This document shows positions 23,294 to 31,432 of a DNA stretch of 64,000 nt, one piece after another (within the stretch, counting starts at the first letter, position 1; each line of letters opens with the position of its first letter). Source of the stretch: Mariniphaga sp964624645 (lineage in GTDB: Bacteria; Bacteroidota; Bacteroidia; Bacteroidales; Prolixibacteraceae); NCBI GenBank assembly GCA_964624645.1, contig CAZVAD010000003.1, forward strand, positions 22,386 to 86,385, given 5' to 3'. Below the pieces are notes generated by a model. That model ran no database searches. It was given only the letters and a program-made list of their open reading frames with translations, and was not told where the DNA came from. The translations under genes were made by a program, and so were the position numbers.

Positions 23294-25186
23294 TCACCAA
23301 AAAACCGGTTTCACCGGTTCAAAGCCGGCTTCCTTTGCAACATTTATGCTTTTTATCACATCGTTAACCAACGGAAAATCAATTCCATAATCGTACAATG
23401 TCCTGATCTCTTCCGGAGAGTCCGTTCCAAAATAATTGATGCGGATGCCTTTCGCTTGGAGTGATTTTGTATAATCTGCAAACTCAGGGGTGATTTTTCC
23501 GGTAAGCTGGATGAAGTCAGCGCCCAGTTCAATGGTATTGTTTACATAATCAAGGCTTGAGCCCTGCCTGTCCATGTTGCAGATCATAATTTCCGGCACC
23601 ACGCGGCGCGCCTGTCTGGCTGCTTCGGCGCCGCATGCCAGAAAAGCCTGATGCAGCCGTCCCTGTTTTTTCAGCAGCCTGGCAAGCATTACGGGCAGTT
23701 CGCCGGCATCTTTAATGTGAATGTTGAGCCAGACATTGTAGGGCATTTCTGCCAGAACCTCTTCAGGTGTCGGCACCTTTGCCCCGGCAAACTCAGGGGA
23801 TTTCCAGCTTCCCGCGTCCAACCGTTTGATTTCATCAAGGGTGAAACCGGAGATTTTCCCTTTCCCGTTTGTTGTGCGGTCCACCGTGGCATCGTGCATC
23901 ACAACCATTTGATTGTCTTTTGTGAGCCAGGCATCGAACTCAATCATCTGGGCGCCTGCCTCAACGGCTGCACGAAAAGCAGGTATGGTATTTTCCGGAT
24001 GGGTATCCATTGCCCCGCGGTGGGCACAAACGCCCCGTTCGGGCATTTCAATTGCCGACAAATCCTTTTTTCTGTTCAGGTCAACTACAAATCCCTTTTT
24101 GTCGATGAGTTTTCCGTTTTCCAGTGTAAACATCAGTTTCCCTAAGTAGGCCGGATTTTTATCGGAAACTTCGTGCGGATTTCCGCCCGCCTGTGCCACC
24201 AAAACTGAATTTTCATAGGTTGGCACTTCCAGCAAAGTGTGGGAATGCCCGCCGATGATGGCATCAAACTGTGGAAATGAGCCGGCAAGCAGCAAGTCAT
24301 TTTTATACCCCATGTGCGACAGAACAAGATTGAGCGCTGCGCCATTGTTTATAGACGGGAGATATTTTTCGACCGTTTCATTCAAATCCAGCTGTTTCAC
24401 TCCGTCCCGCTTTGCATTGTCGGTGGACAACCCCAAAACTGAAATTTTGTATCCGGCAGAAGTATTCAGTACGGTAAATGGCTTAGGCTGAGGCAGCTTA
24501 TCTGTACTGACTTCCATATTTGCGGCCATAACCGGGAAACGGGCGGCATCAAGCGCCTGACGGGTATAGTCTTTAATGTAGGCAAACTCATGGTTTCCAA
24601 AGGTCATGGCATCGTATCCGAGGGCATTCATTTTTTGAATGATTTCCATTGCCCGCTCACCATACCATGCCGTGTCTTTTGGCTGGCTGTTGTTGACCGT
24701 CCAGCGGTTGGCATGACGTACAAAAACATCGCCTGCTTCAAACAGAAAAACATCGTCATATTTTGCCCGTGCCTCTTCAATGGTTCCGGCCAGTTCATCT
24801 CCCTGATTGAAGTCAAAATGGCGGTCGTTGGTGTGGAAAATGATTATCGTATCCTTTACGGGATAATTTATGGCAACTTTTTTCAATAAGCGTTCTGCCG
24901 GCAGAAAAACTCTTCCTGAGCCTTCACTTCCACTGATTTCCAGAATGTAGGAGCGGTCAGGTTTCACTTTCATATGGAATGAACCGTCGGGTTGGATTGC
25001 GCTGTGTTTGTACTGCCTGCCCGGTTTGGTCTCATTGTCGCGAAGAAGCTTTGCTTCAAGAATCTCCGGGGTATTATCTGTTTTATTGCTGACAATTCCC
25101 GACAAAATTATTTTTTGCTGACTGCATGAAACTGAAAATAAAACAAATACGATAAATAATAGCCAATTTAATTTTACTTTGTTCAT
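23294..25186 (-). CDS. Lipoprotein fusing a 5'-nucleotidase-like phosphoesterase to a GDPD domain
   Basis: A 630-residue lipoprotein (lipobox SVSC, Cys21). After a beta-rich N-terminal segment (to about 110), residues about 113-370 form a calcineurin-like metallophosphoesterase: HTND at 118-121, GNHE at 197-200, LSHMG at 289-293, GGHSH at 312-316. Residues about 385-630 form a glycerophosphodiester phosphodiesterase: AHRG 388-391, ENT 398-400, EFDAWLTKD, HD 431-432. All metal and catalytic motifs look intact in both halves. Such an enzyme could first hydrolyse glycerophosphodiesters and then remove phosphate from the product at the cell surface; this coupling is inference. The two halves are usually separate proteins. 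Confidence 0.88.
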   Translation of the reverse strand: MNKVKLNWLLFIVFVLFSVSCSQQKIILSGIVSNKTDNTPEILEAKLLRDNETKPGRQYKHSAIQPDGSFHMKVKPDRSYILEISGSEGSGRVFLPAERLLKKVAINYPVKDTIIIFHTNDRHFDFNQGDELAGTIEEARAKYDDVFLFEAGDVFVRHANRWTVNNSQPKDTAWYGERAMEIIQKMNALGYDAMTFGNHEFAYIKDYTRQALDAARFPVMAANMEVSTDKLPQPKPFTVLNTSAGYKISVLGLSTDNAKRDGVKQLDLNETVEKYLPSINNGAALNLVLSHMGYKNDLLLAGSFPQFDAIIGGHSHTLLEVPTYENSVLVAQAGGNPHEVSDKNPAYLGKLMFTLENGKLIDKKGFVVDLNRKKDLSAIEMPERGVCAHRGAMDTHPENTIPAFRAAVEAGAQMIEFDAWLTKDNQMVVMHDATVDRTTNGKGKISGFTLDEIKRLDAGSWKSPEFAGAKVPTPEEVLAEMPYNVWLNIHIKDAGELPVMLARLLKKQGRLHQAFLACGAEAARQARRVVPEIMICNMDRQGSSLDYVNNTIELGADFIQLTGKITPEFADYTKSLQAKGIRINYFGTDSPEEIRTLYDYGIDFPLVNDVIKSINVAKEAGFEPVKPVFW

Positions 25187-25242
25187 TTTTAAAATGTTAA
25201 AGGGTTTTTTACATTTTTTTTACTTTGTCCAACGTTCAGATT

Positions 25243-25971
25243 TCAAAATATCCAAAATTTCCTTACTGACCTCTTTATAAAGTTTTTAAATTCCGGCTCG
25301 TTTATAGCACGTTGAGCTAAACTAAAAACAATAAGCTCAAAAACATCATAAGCATAATCATCACTTACTTTTATATTGCATTTTTCAGCCTCAACTTTTG
25401 TCGCAGTTGTATAAATTCTTAATGTGTCTCCACAATCATGTTTCCATATTTTTTTTGTTTTTGAAAAACGATAAACAACTATTTCAATAAACTTGAGGGT
25501 TTCAATAGCTAAAGCAGGATAAAGATTAGCTATTAATATTTTAATTGTATCATTAATTTGTTTTGGAGTATGAACTTTTATGTGGTAAAGAACTAATTCT
25601 CCAAATTGTCTTCCTTTAAATTGTTTCTCTAACTTTTGAAGCGAAGTGTTTTTTGATTTTAGAAATTCTTTCCTAGGTTTTGTTTTTTCTTTATTAATTA
25701 CTTCAATTTGTTCATCGTTGGTATTTTTGTAAATAACAGCAATTTCCAAATCAAGTAATTCAAATATATCTTTAGGAGGTCTCTTTTCTGAAATTAGCAA
25801 ATTTAATGTTTCTAATGCAGATTTTTTACTTTCTGATATACTAAGTTCTAATGCAGGAATTAATTCTTCTTTTATAAATTTACATGCTATTTCTACTTTT
25901 CTTGGGTCATTATTCGATAGTCCAGTGACTATATTTTTAATTTGGCTTATTCGTTTTTTTGAGTCATACAT
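25243..25971 (-). CDS. Hypothetical AT-rich protein, 242 residues
   Basis: Not recognised. A 242-residue, Lys/Glu/Ile-rich, mostly helical protein with no signal peptide or clear membrane segment. The first half (ISQIKNIVTGLSNNDPRKVE, ACKFIKEELIPALELSISES) looks like a helical repeat fold. Its AT-rich codon use contrasts with the core genes and matches the decayed island to its right, so it was probably acquired. The pseudogene ending at 25992 lies 20 bases upstream on the same strand, so the two may once have been one operon. Confidence 0.6.
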   Translation of the reverse strand: MYDSKKRISQIKNIVTGLSNNDPRKVEIACKFIKEELIPALELSISESKKSALETLNLLISEKRPPKDIFELLDLEIAVIYKNTNDEQIEVINKEKTKPRKEFLKSKNTSLQKLEKQFKGRQFGELVLYHIKVHTPKQINDTIKILIANLYPALAIETLKFIEIVVYRFSKTKKIWKHDCGDTLRIYTTATKVEAEKCNIKVSDDYAYDVFELIVFSLAQRAINEPEFKNFIKRSVRKFWIF

Positions 25972-25991
25972 AGTTAGATTTTTAAAGTTTT

Positions 25992-26435
25992 TTAATTTCG
26001 AGAATGCCCAAAATTTAAAATTTTAGTATTAAATATTTCAAACACAGTTCTTGATAATAAAAAGCCTGCTGCAATATTATCTTCAAAGCAAGATGTCATT
26101 TCATGATTAATATCTGAATTAGTTGGATTATGTAAATACCATATTATTTTCCAGAATGTGGATATTCTAATTTATTAATGAATTGATATACGTGCTGATA
26201 TGAAATTTGATAAACTTCGATTGCTATGGTAACAAAATAAAGGTACATATCTTCTGTGTTTAATAGATTGTTATTTACCTATTTTAGATAAGCTCTAAAG
26301 AATATGAATCTTTCTAAAAACTTTTTATCATATCTTGAATTAAAATACCCATCAATTTTTCTTTATGATTAGTCAAAATTACTTTTTCGATTGCTAAACA
26401 TTTATTACAAAACTATAATTATCAATATTTTCATA
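25992..26435 (-). pseudogene. Decayed gene with two or three frameshifts and an in-frame stop
   Basis: Translating the minus strand gives protein-like pieces that follow one another in different frames: YENIDNYSFVIN, then CLAIEKVILTNHKEK, then DGYFNSRYDKKFLERFIFFR and AYLK followed by a TAG, then NNNLLNTEDMYLYFVTIAIE to NKLEYPHSGK, then, shifted, IWYLHNPTNSDINHEMTSCF to RTVFEIFNTKILNFGHSRN and a stop at 25992. The shifts fall in A-rich runs. This looks like one gene of about 140 codons that has lost its frame, or sequencing error in homopolymers. The family is not recognised. Confidence 0.5.
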
Positions 26436-26757
26436 AGTTTTTATTACCTTTGGTTTTCTTGATTTTGATTTTTTAGTTCATTAAGGGATCTTTGAAAAGA
26501 ATATTTCTCAAGCCATTTTTGCGCATGCCTTGAAATGGCACCCGTTCCACCATAAAATTCTTTTAATTCTTGGGGTAAGTCGTAAGGAAAATTTGCAACA
26601 TATGATGTTACTCCAAATGCAAATGGTAAATCCATTTTTAGTTCTTTTTTATAAGGCATTAATCTATATCCTTCAGGTGCCAGGTTTGAACGCCTTGGAT
26701 GATAAGGGTCAAAATATAGTTTATTCCATTGAGTTGCATCTATACAAACTAATTCAA

Positions 26758-26767
26758 NNNNNNNNNN
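26758..26767. other. Assembly gap (10 N)
   Basis: Ten Ns exactly at the left boundary of the inserted segment, directly after the left copy of the 11-bp repeat. Confidence 0.98.
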
Positions 26768-26768
26768 G

Positions 26769-26906
26769 GACACGGTTGCCTTTATGGATGAGCTTGCGAA
26801 ATATCAGCATGAAAACGGTGGGTTCGGAGGACTTTATTATGAGTTCGATTATCAGGGTTCGTGCTTAAAAACCACCGAAATTGCTATCGGTGATCAGTAT
26901 ACATAG
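26769..26906 (+). pseudogene. Fragment of a foreign plus-strand gene, 45 codons
   Basis: An open plus-strand frame runs out of the gap: DTVAFMDELAKYQHENGGFG, then GLYYEFDYQGSCLKTTEIAI, ending at TAG. It is less AT-rich than its surroundings. The segment LAKYQ-x-x-NGGFG and S-x-LKTT resembles the N-terminal repeat of prenyltransferase/terpene-cyclase-like barrel proteins, recognised weakly. If so, both ends of the gene are missing, which favours a chimeric or recombined fragment. Confidence 0.45.
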
Positions 26907-27225
26907 TAATCTTACTCATAACTAATTCAAATTCATCTATTGGATGCTCTGAAATTGGCGTTATTGTACTTCCAATTCTATGGAAAAAAACAGCATGCCC
27001 TGTTTTACCTCTTAGCTTTCCTAAATATTTGATTTCGCCCATTGGTCCATTGACAGGAATTGGATTTGTTATTGATCCAAATTTACCAGTTGCGTTAGGT
27101 AGTTTATCACAAGATAATCCTTTTAATATTATATTAGCTATTAGAGGGTCAAGTTGTTTAACATCAGAAATTTGATTTTCAAGTGACTCGTGGAATGATT
27201 TTTTTTTATTGAAAAGTCCGAACAT

Positions 27226-27707
27226 AGTTATTTAATTTTTGATTTTTTAATACTCCACAACATCTATGTATTCGCTATTCAAATTATATTTGAACCCTAA
27301 GATTTATATAGAAAATTTTAAAAATGTAAATTATGCTGTTTAATAGTATTTCATATTATATGATGAATTCCTAACCATTCATCATTTCTATCTTTTATTA
27401 TTAAAACAACAAATATAAAGAAATTAATTGAATTGGTGCAGGAGAATAATATTGAAATAATTTGTCATTTAGGTCATGTTACAGATTAGAAATAGGAAGT
27501 ATTACTGATTGTTCTATTTCAGATAAATTGAGTCTAATTTTTTTCTACTTAAATTTTTGTTTTTGATGAACACGCATTCAAAATCATCAATAATTTGAGC
27601 AAAAATAGAGAAAAGAGGGGGTTTATCCGGCAAAAAATCAATATTAATCCCAGTAAATATATTCAACCGGAGCTGTTTCTTATCTTTGCATTCATTATTT
27701 CTAAAGC
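27226..27707. other. AT-rich stretch without a supportable intact gene
   Basis: Two short protein-like remnants can be read: on the minus strand a C-terminal-like ILGFKYNLNSEYIDVVEY ending near 27252, and on the plus strand a peptide containing KLIELVQENNIEIICHLGHV ending in TAG near 27490. Neither has a start codon with a good context. The stretch probably holds further gene debris of the accessory island. A frame at 27514-27744 on the minus strand overlaps the next real gene and its promoter and is not supported. Confidence 0.4.
27681..27688 (+). promoter_or_regulatory. -7 box of the EamA transporter gene
   Basis: TATCTTTG matches TAnnTTTG, 19 bases before the ATG at 27708. No clear -33 TTG is seen. 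Confidence 0.4.
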
Positions 27708-28616
27708 ATGAAGTCAGACAAAATAAAGGGATATGTCTTTGCAATCATCGGCACGCTTGCATTTTCGAATGAATATATTTTCAGTAAAGCCGCATTGAAC
27801 GAGGTATCCCTTCCGGTATTCGGGGTCTATTGGTTTTCGGTCAGCACTTTGATTATTTTTCTTTTTGCCCTGCGGAGCAGAAGTTTGTTGCAGATTAAAA
27901 CACTGACGAAAAAACAGGTCAGAATTCTGATTACCTTAGGCTTCCTGGAGATATTGACCACCACCTCCTTTTATCTGTCGGTTCACATCATTCCCGACCC
28001 GGCAGTTACTTCATTTCTGGGGAATATGTATCCGGTGATGCTTGCTTTGGGTGGAATTGTTGTTCTTGGCGAAAGATTCGGACCGGTTGAGATTTTCGGA
28101 GCTTTCCTGGCCCTGGCCGGCGCTTTTATCATCGGCTACACAGGCGAAACGGAGCTGAGCAGGTTGTTTATTCCCGGAACCGGCATAGTGCTGGTGAATG
28201 CCCTTTTGGCCACAATCACCTCTTTGGTGGTTAAAGTGCACGTGAAAAAGCTCAGTCCCGAATTGCTGAGCCTTAACCGTTCGGTGTGGTTGCTGGTTTT
28301 TTCATTCATCATGTTTTTTGCGCTCGGACATTCTTTTGCCATTCCCCTTTCGGCGCTGAAAAATATTGTTGTCGGGTCGGCGCTCGGCCCTTCGCTGGCA
28401 ATCATCACGATTTATTACTCCTTCCGGTATATGGAAGCTTCGCGCTCATCTGTGGTGCAAACTTCAAAAGGAATTTTTGTGCTGATTGGCGCTTATCTTT
28501 TCTTTGGAACATTGCCTTTGACACACCAGCTCATTGGCGGATTGCTCACCGTAATCGGCGTGCTGATTATGACACTTGCCAAAGCCGCAATAGATAGAAA
28601 AATTAACTTTAAATGA
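27708..28616 (+). CDS. EamA/DMT-superfamily transporter
   Basis: A 302-residue protein with about ten hydrophobic helices arranged as two EamA repeats (first ending near GYTGETELS, second beginning GTGIVLVNALLATITSLVVK). Typical segments are FLGNMYPVMLALGGIVVLGE and YMEASRSSVVQTSKGIFVLIG. Members export or import amino acids, nucleosides or other small metabolites; the substrate is not predictable. It marks the return to normal base composition after the accessory island and stands 76 bases before the export operon. Confidence 0.88.
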   Translation: MKSDKIKGYVFAIIGTLAFSNEYIFSKAALNEVSLPVFGVYWFSVSTLIIFLFALRSRSLLQIKTLTKKQVRILITLGFLEILTTTSFYLSVHIIPDPAVTSFLGNMYPVMLALGGIVVLGERFGPVEIFGAFLALAGAFIIGYTGETELSRLFIPGTGIVLVNALLATITSLVVKVHVKKLSPELLSLNRSVWLLVFSFIMFFALGHSFAIPLSALKNIVVGSALGPSLAIITIYYSFRYMEASRSSVVQTSKGIFVLIGAYLFFGTLPLTHQLIGGLLTVIGVLIMTLAKAAIDRKINFK

Positions 28617-28692
28617 GTGTAAATGAGCGAATGCAGGCATAGTTTTTGTGCAAAAATGAGTTATTTTCGAAAATTTCCCCAAAAGTTTAAAT

Positions 28693-30075
28693 ATGAGTAA
28701 AAAAATATTTATAACGACCGGCGTCGCTGCCCTGGTGTTGCTTGCCGGTTTTTTTCTGCTGACGCAATCCAAAAGCGAAGTTGAAAAAATTACGGCTCAG
28801 GTTATCCGTGGGCCGTTTGAGATGCTGGTTTATTCCAGCGGACAACTTGAAGCGCAAAACTCTGAAAACATTGTGGTGCCCGAAAATTTACGCGACCCCG
28901 ATATTCGAATTTATGAAATAAAAATCACCGATTTGGTTGAAGAGGGAACCGTTGTAAAATCGGGCGACTATGTAGCTACGTTGGATCAAAAGGCGGTAGA
29001 AGAAGCGCTCACCAACGCGCGCGAAGAGCTTGAACAGGGATATAATGAATTTGAAGATGCCAAGATGGACTCCAACCTCACCCTCAGCAATGTGCGTGAC
29101 CAGATTATCAATGCACGCGAAAATGTGGAGGAGATGAAAATAATCCTTGACGAATCAATATTTGAATCGCCTGCTGTCATTCGCAAGGCAGAAATGGACT
29201 TAGACAAAGCCAAACGAAGGCTGGAGCAGGAGATTCAGGGCTATGTCCTGAAAGAAAGACAGGCAGCCTCACGGGTTGAACGAAGGAAAATTGATCTCCG
29301 CCGCCAGGAAAACAGAGTAAATAAACTCAACGAAGTCTATCATTCACTGGTTATTACCGCACCCAAATCGGGAATGGTCATTTACGGAAAAGACCGTACG
29401 CGCGAAAAAATCAAAGTGGGTTCCACCGTCAGTTCATGGATGCCTGTCATTGCCACACTCCCCGACCTGACTTCGATGCTTTCCACAACCTATGTGAATG
29501 AAATTGATATTTCCAGTCTGAAAGTCGGGCAAAAAGTATCTTTGGGAATTGACGCCATGCCTGAAAAAGAGCTGGAGGGAGAGGTGGTCTCTGTGGCCAA
29601 CATCGGGCAGCCCATGCCAAAAAGTGATGCCAAGGTTTTTGAAGTCAAAATCAGAATTTTTGGTGATGTTTCAGACCTGAAACCGGCAATGACCACCAGC
29701 AACCAGATTCAGACCGGTTTTTATACCGATACGCTTTATATTCCTTCCGAAGCTGTTTTCAGCAACGATTCACTGCAGTTTGTCTATCTCGAAAAGAGCG
29801 GAGTCACAAGGCAAGTGGTTGATTTGGGGAATCAGAATGAAAATTATGTTCTGATTCGGAAGGGTCTGAACGAAGGCGATGTGATTTTGCTCACAGAGCC
29901 TGCTTACGCAGAGGAACTTGCATTTGAAGGAATGGATATTTATCTGGAGATAAAAGAGCGCAGGAAACAAGAGGAAGAAGAAGCCAAAAAAGCCCGGGAG
30001 GAAGAGAAGGAAAAACCTTTTGAGTTGCAGAAGAAGAAAGAAGGAAGTCAGGAACAATTTATCATTATCGGATGA
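28693..30075 (+). CDS. Periplasmic adaptor (HlyD/MacA-type), first of two
   Basis: A 460-residue membrane-fusion protein: N-terminal membrane anchor (about 5-22), biotinyl/lipoyl-like half (VKSGDYVATLDQKAVEEAL), a long coiled-coil hairpin (about 105-215), a second lipoyl half (VITAPKSGMVIYGKD), and a beta-barrel domain (IDISSLKVGQKVSLGIDAMP). The C-terminus is an unusual charged tail (KERRKQEEEEAKKAREEEKE). It links an inner-membrane permease to TolC. The stop overlaps the permease start (ATGA), so the two are translationally coupled. Confidence 0.9.
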   Translation: MSKKIFITTGVAALVLLAGFFLLTQSKSEVEKITAQVIRGPFEMLVYSSGQLEAQNSENIVVPENLRDPDIRIYEIKITDLVEEGTVVKSGDYVATLDQKAVEEALTNAREELEQGYNEFEDAKMDSNLTLSNVRDQIINARENVEEMKIILDESIFESPAVIRKAEMDLDKAKRRLEQEIQGYVLKERQAASRVERRKIDLRRQENRVNKLNEVYHSLVITAPKSGMVIYGKDRTREKIKVGSTVSSWMPVIATLPDLTSMLSTTYVNEIDISSLKVGQKVSLGIDAMPEKELEGEVVSVANIGQPMPKSDAKVFEVKIRIFGDVSDLKPAMTTSNQIQTGFYTDTLYIPSEAVFSNDSLQFVYLEKSGVTRQVVDLGNQNENYVLIRKGLNEGDVILLTEPAYAEELAFEGMDIYLEIKERRKQEEEEAKKAREEEKEKPFELQKKKEGSQEQFIIIG

Positions 30076-31415
30076 AGGCAATTGTTCAACGATACGGGCA
30101 TGACATAATCACAGGCATTGAGTCGATTTTTGCCAACAAGGTAAAATCGTTGCTCACGGCTTTGGGGATTATTTTTGGAGTGGCTGCGGTAATCACCATG
30201 TTAGCCATTGGAAACGGGGCGCAGCAGGAAATTCTTGAGCAGATAAAAATGGTTGGCGTAAACAATATCATTGTTTCGCCGATTTTGCAAACCGATAATG
30301 AAAGCAATTCGGAATCCGGCAGCGACGAAGGGCAGCAGGTGAGCGCCAAAAAGTTTTCAAAGGGGCTTACCCTCCTTGATGCTGAAGCCATTGAAGAGAT
30401 AATCCCGACGGTGGAGCGGGTCAGTCCAGTCATTTCCTTTAACTACTCGGCAATTCACGACGGAAAAAGTAAACCGGTTGTGCTGGAGGGTGTTAATAAC
30501 AACTATTTCAGGTTGTTCGATATTAAAATTGTATCGGGCAAGGAATTTACCGACGAGCAGATGGAAAATGCCTTTCCGGTTTGCATCATTGGCGATAATA
30601 TCCGGCAAGTGTTTTTCAATCAGGAAAATCCGGTCGATAAATACATTAAATGTGGCGATGTCTGGCTACAGGTTGTCGGCGTGGTTGAACGCCGTGATTT
30701 CACGGCTTCTGCTTCTGACGAACTGGGAATCAGCAGTACCGACAATAAAATTTTTGTGCCCACCCGCACGGTGAATATCCGCTTCCGCAACCGCTCCCTG
30801 ATCCGTGCCGAAGAGGTGGAGGCGCTGGCGGCATCCGGCGGAAGCGATGGCAGCAAAACGGAAAACCTCAACCAACTCAACAAAATCATTGTGCAGGTAA
30901 CAGATACCGAGCATTTGAGCTCCACTGCCGAAATCATACGGAGAATGCTACTGCGCAGGCACAACAACCTGTTCGATTTTGAAGTAACCATTCCCGAATT
31001 GCTGCTCAAACAGCAGCAGCGCACCAAGAATATTTTCAACATTGTTTTGGGCGTGATTGCCGGAATTTCATTGTTGGTAGGCGGAATTGGCATTATGAAC
31101 ATCATGCTGGCTTCTGTGATGGAGCGCATTCGTGAAATAGGGGTCAGGCAGGCAATCGGCGCGTCGCGGATTGATATTGTGGTGCAGTTTCTTTCCGAAT
31201 CCACAATTATCAGTTTAAGCGGGGGCATTATCGGAATTTTTCTGGGCGTGGCGCTTTCAAAAATCATTACTGTGGTATTTGGTATTCAAACCATAATTTC
31301 TGCCTTTTCCATCATTATTTCATTTGGCGTTTCGGTAATTGTCGGGATTATTTTTGGGTACCTGCCCGCCAAAAGGGCATCAGAGCATGACCCGGTCAAT
31401 TCGCTGCGCTACTAA
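30072..31415 (+). CDS. MacB-type ABC transporter permease without ATPase domain
   Basis: A 447-residue permease: helix 1 within ANKVKSLLTALGIIFGVAAVI, a large periplasmic MacB_PCD domain (about 45-290), then three helices of an FtsX domain (GVIAGISLLVGGIGIMNIMLASVMER, REIGVRQAIGASR and the C-terminal hydrophobic pair). MacB proteins usually carry an N-terminal ATPase; here there is no Walker A, and no ATPase gene lies in the operon, so the nucleotide-binding subunit must come from elsewhere. It probably works with the flanking adaptors and TolC to expel a compound or lipoprotein-like cargo. Confidence 0.88.
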   Translation: MKAIVQRYGHDIITGIESIFANKVKSLLTALGIIFGVAAVITMLAIGNGAQQEILEQIKMVGVNNIIVSPILQTDNESNSESGSDEGQQVSAKKFSKGLTLLDAEAIEEIIPTVERVSPVISFNYSAIHDGKSKPVVLEGVNNNYFRLFDIKIVSGKEFTDEQMENAFPVCIIGDNIRQVFFNQENPVDKYIKCGDVWLQVVGVVERRDFTASASDELGISSTDNKIFVPTRTVNIRFRNRSLIRAEEVEALAASGGSDGSKTENLNQLNKIIVQVTDTEHLSSTAEIIRRMLLRRHNNLFDFEVTIPELLLKQQQRTKNIFNIVLGVIAGISLLVGGIGIMNIMLASVMERIREIGVRQAIGASRIDIVVQFLSESTIISLSGGIIGIFLGVALSKIITVVFGIQTIISAFSIIISFGVSVIVGIIFGYLPAKRASEHDPVNSLRY

Positions 31416-31432
31416 ATTTAATTTTAATAAGC

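Larger units (their letters stand above)
26747..26930. mobile_element. Inserted segment with an 11-bp flanking direct repeat; insertion element or chimeric join
   Basis: The same 11 bases (aactaattcaa) border a segment made of 10 Ns plus 152 bases of different composition. An 11-bp direct repeat flanking an insertion that interrupts a gene is what a transposition target-site duplication looks like, and collapsed repeats commonly leave assembly gaps. No transposase or terminal inverted repeat can be seen in what remains, so a mis-joined contig is equally possible. Confidence 0.4.
26444..27225 (-). pseudogene. Gene of about 202 codons split by an inserted segment
   Basis: Two pieces of one gene. 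The upstream piece (27225 down to 26920) encodes MFGLFNKKKSFHESLENQIS through GSITNPIPVNGPMGEIKYLG to HPIDEFELV. The downstream piece (26757 down to 26444) resumes ELVCIDATQWNKLYFDPYHP to a natural stop. Joining them at the shared Glu-Leu-Val gives a continuous protein of about 202 residues, and the 11-base sequence aactaattcaa encoding that point occurs at both edges (26747-26757 and 26920-26930). Between lie 10 Ns and about 150 bases of unrelated, less AT-rich DNA. The encoded family is not recognised. The split is either a real insertion or an assembly artefact. Confidence 0.65.

Noticed and set aside
23651..24145. 164-codon plus-strand frame in the phosphoesterase-GDPD gene
   Set aside because: Antisense shadow; composition follows the codons of the real gene.
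27514..27744. 76-codon minus-strand frame upstream of the EamA transporter
   Set aside because: It overlaps the transporter's promoter box and start codon and has no protein-like features.
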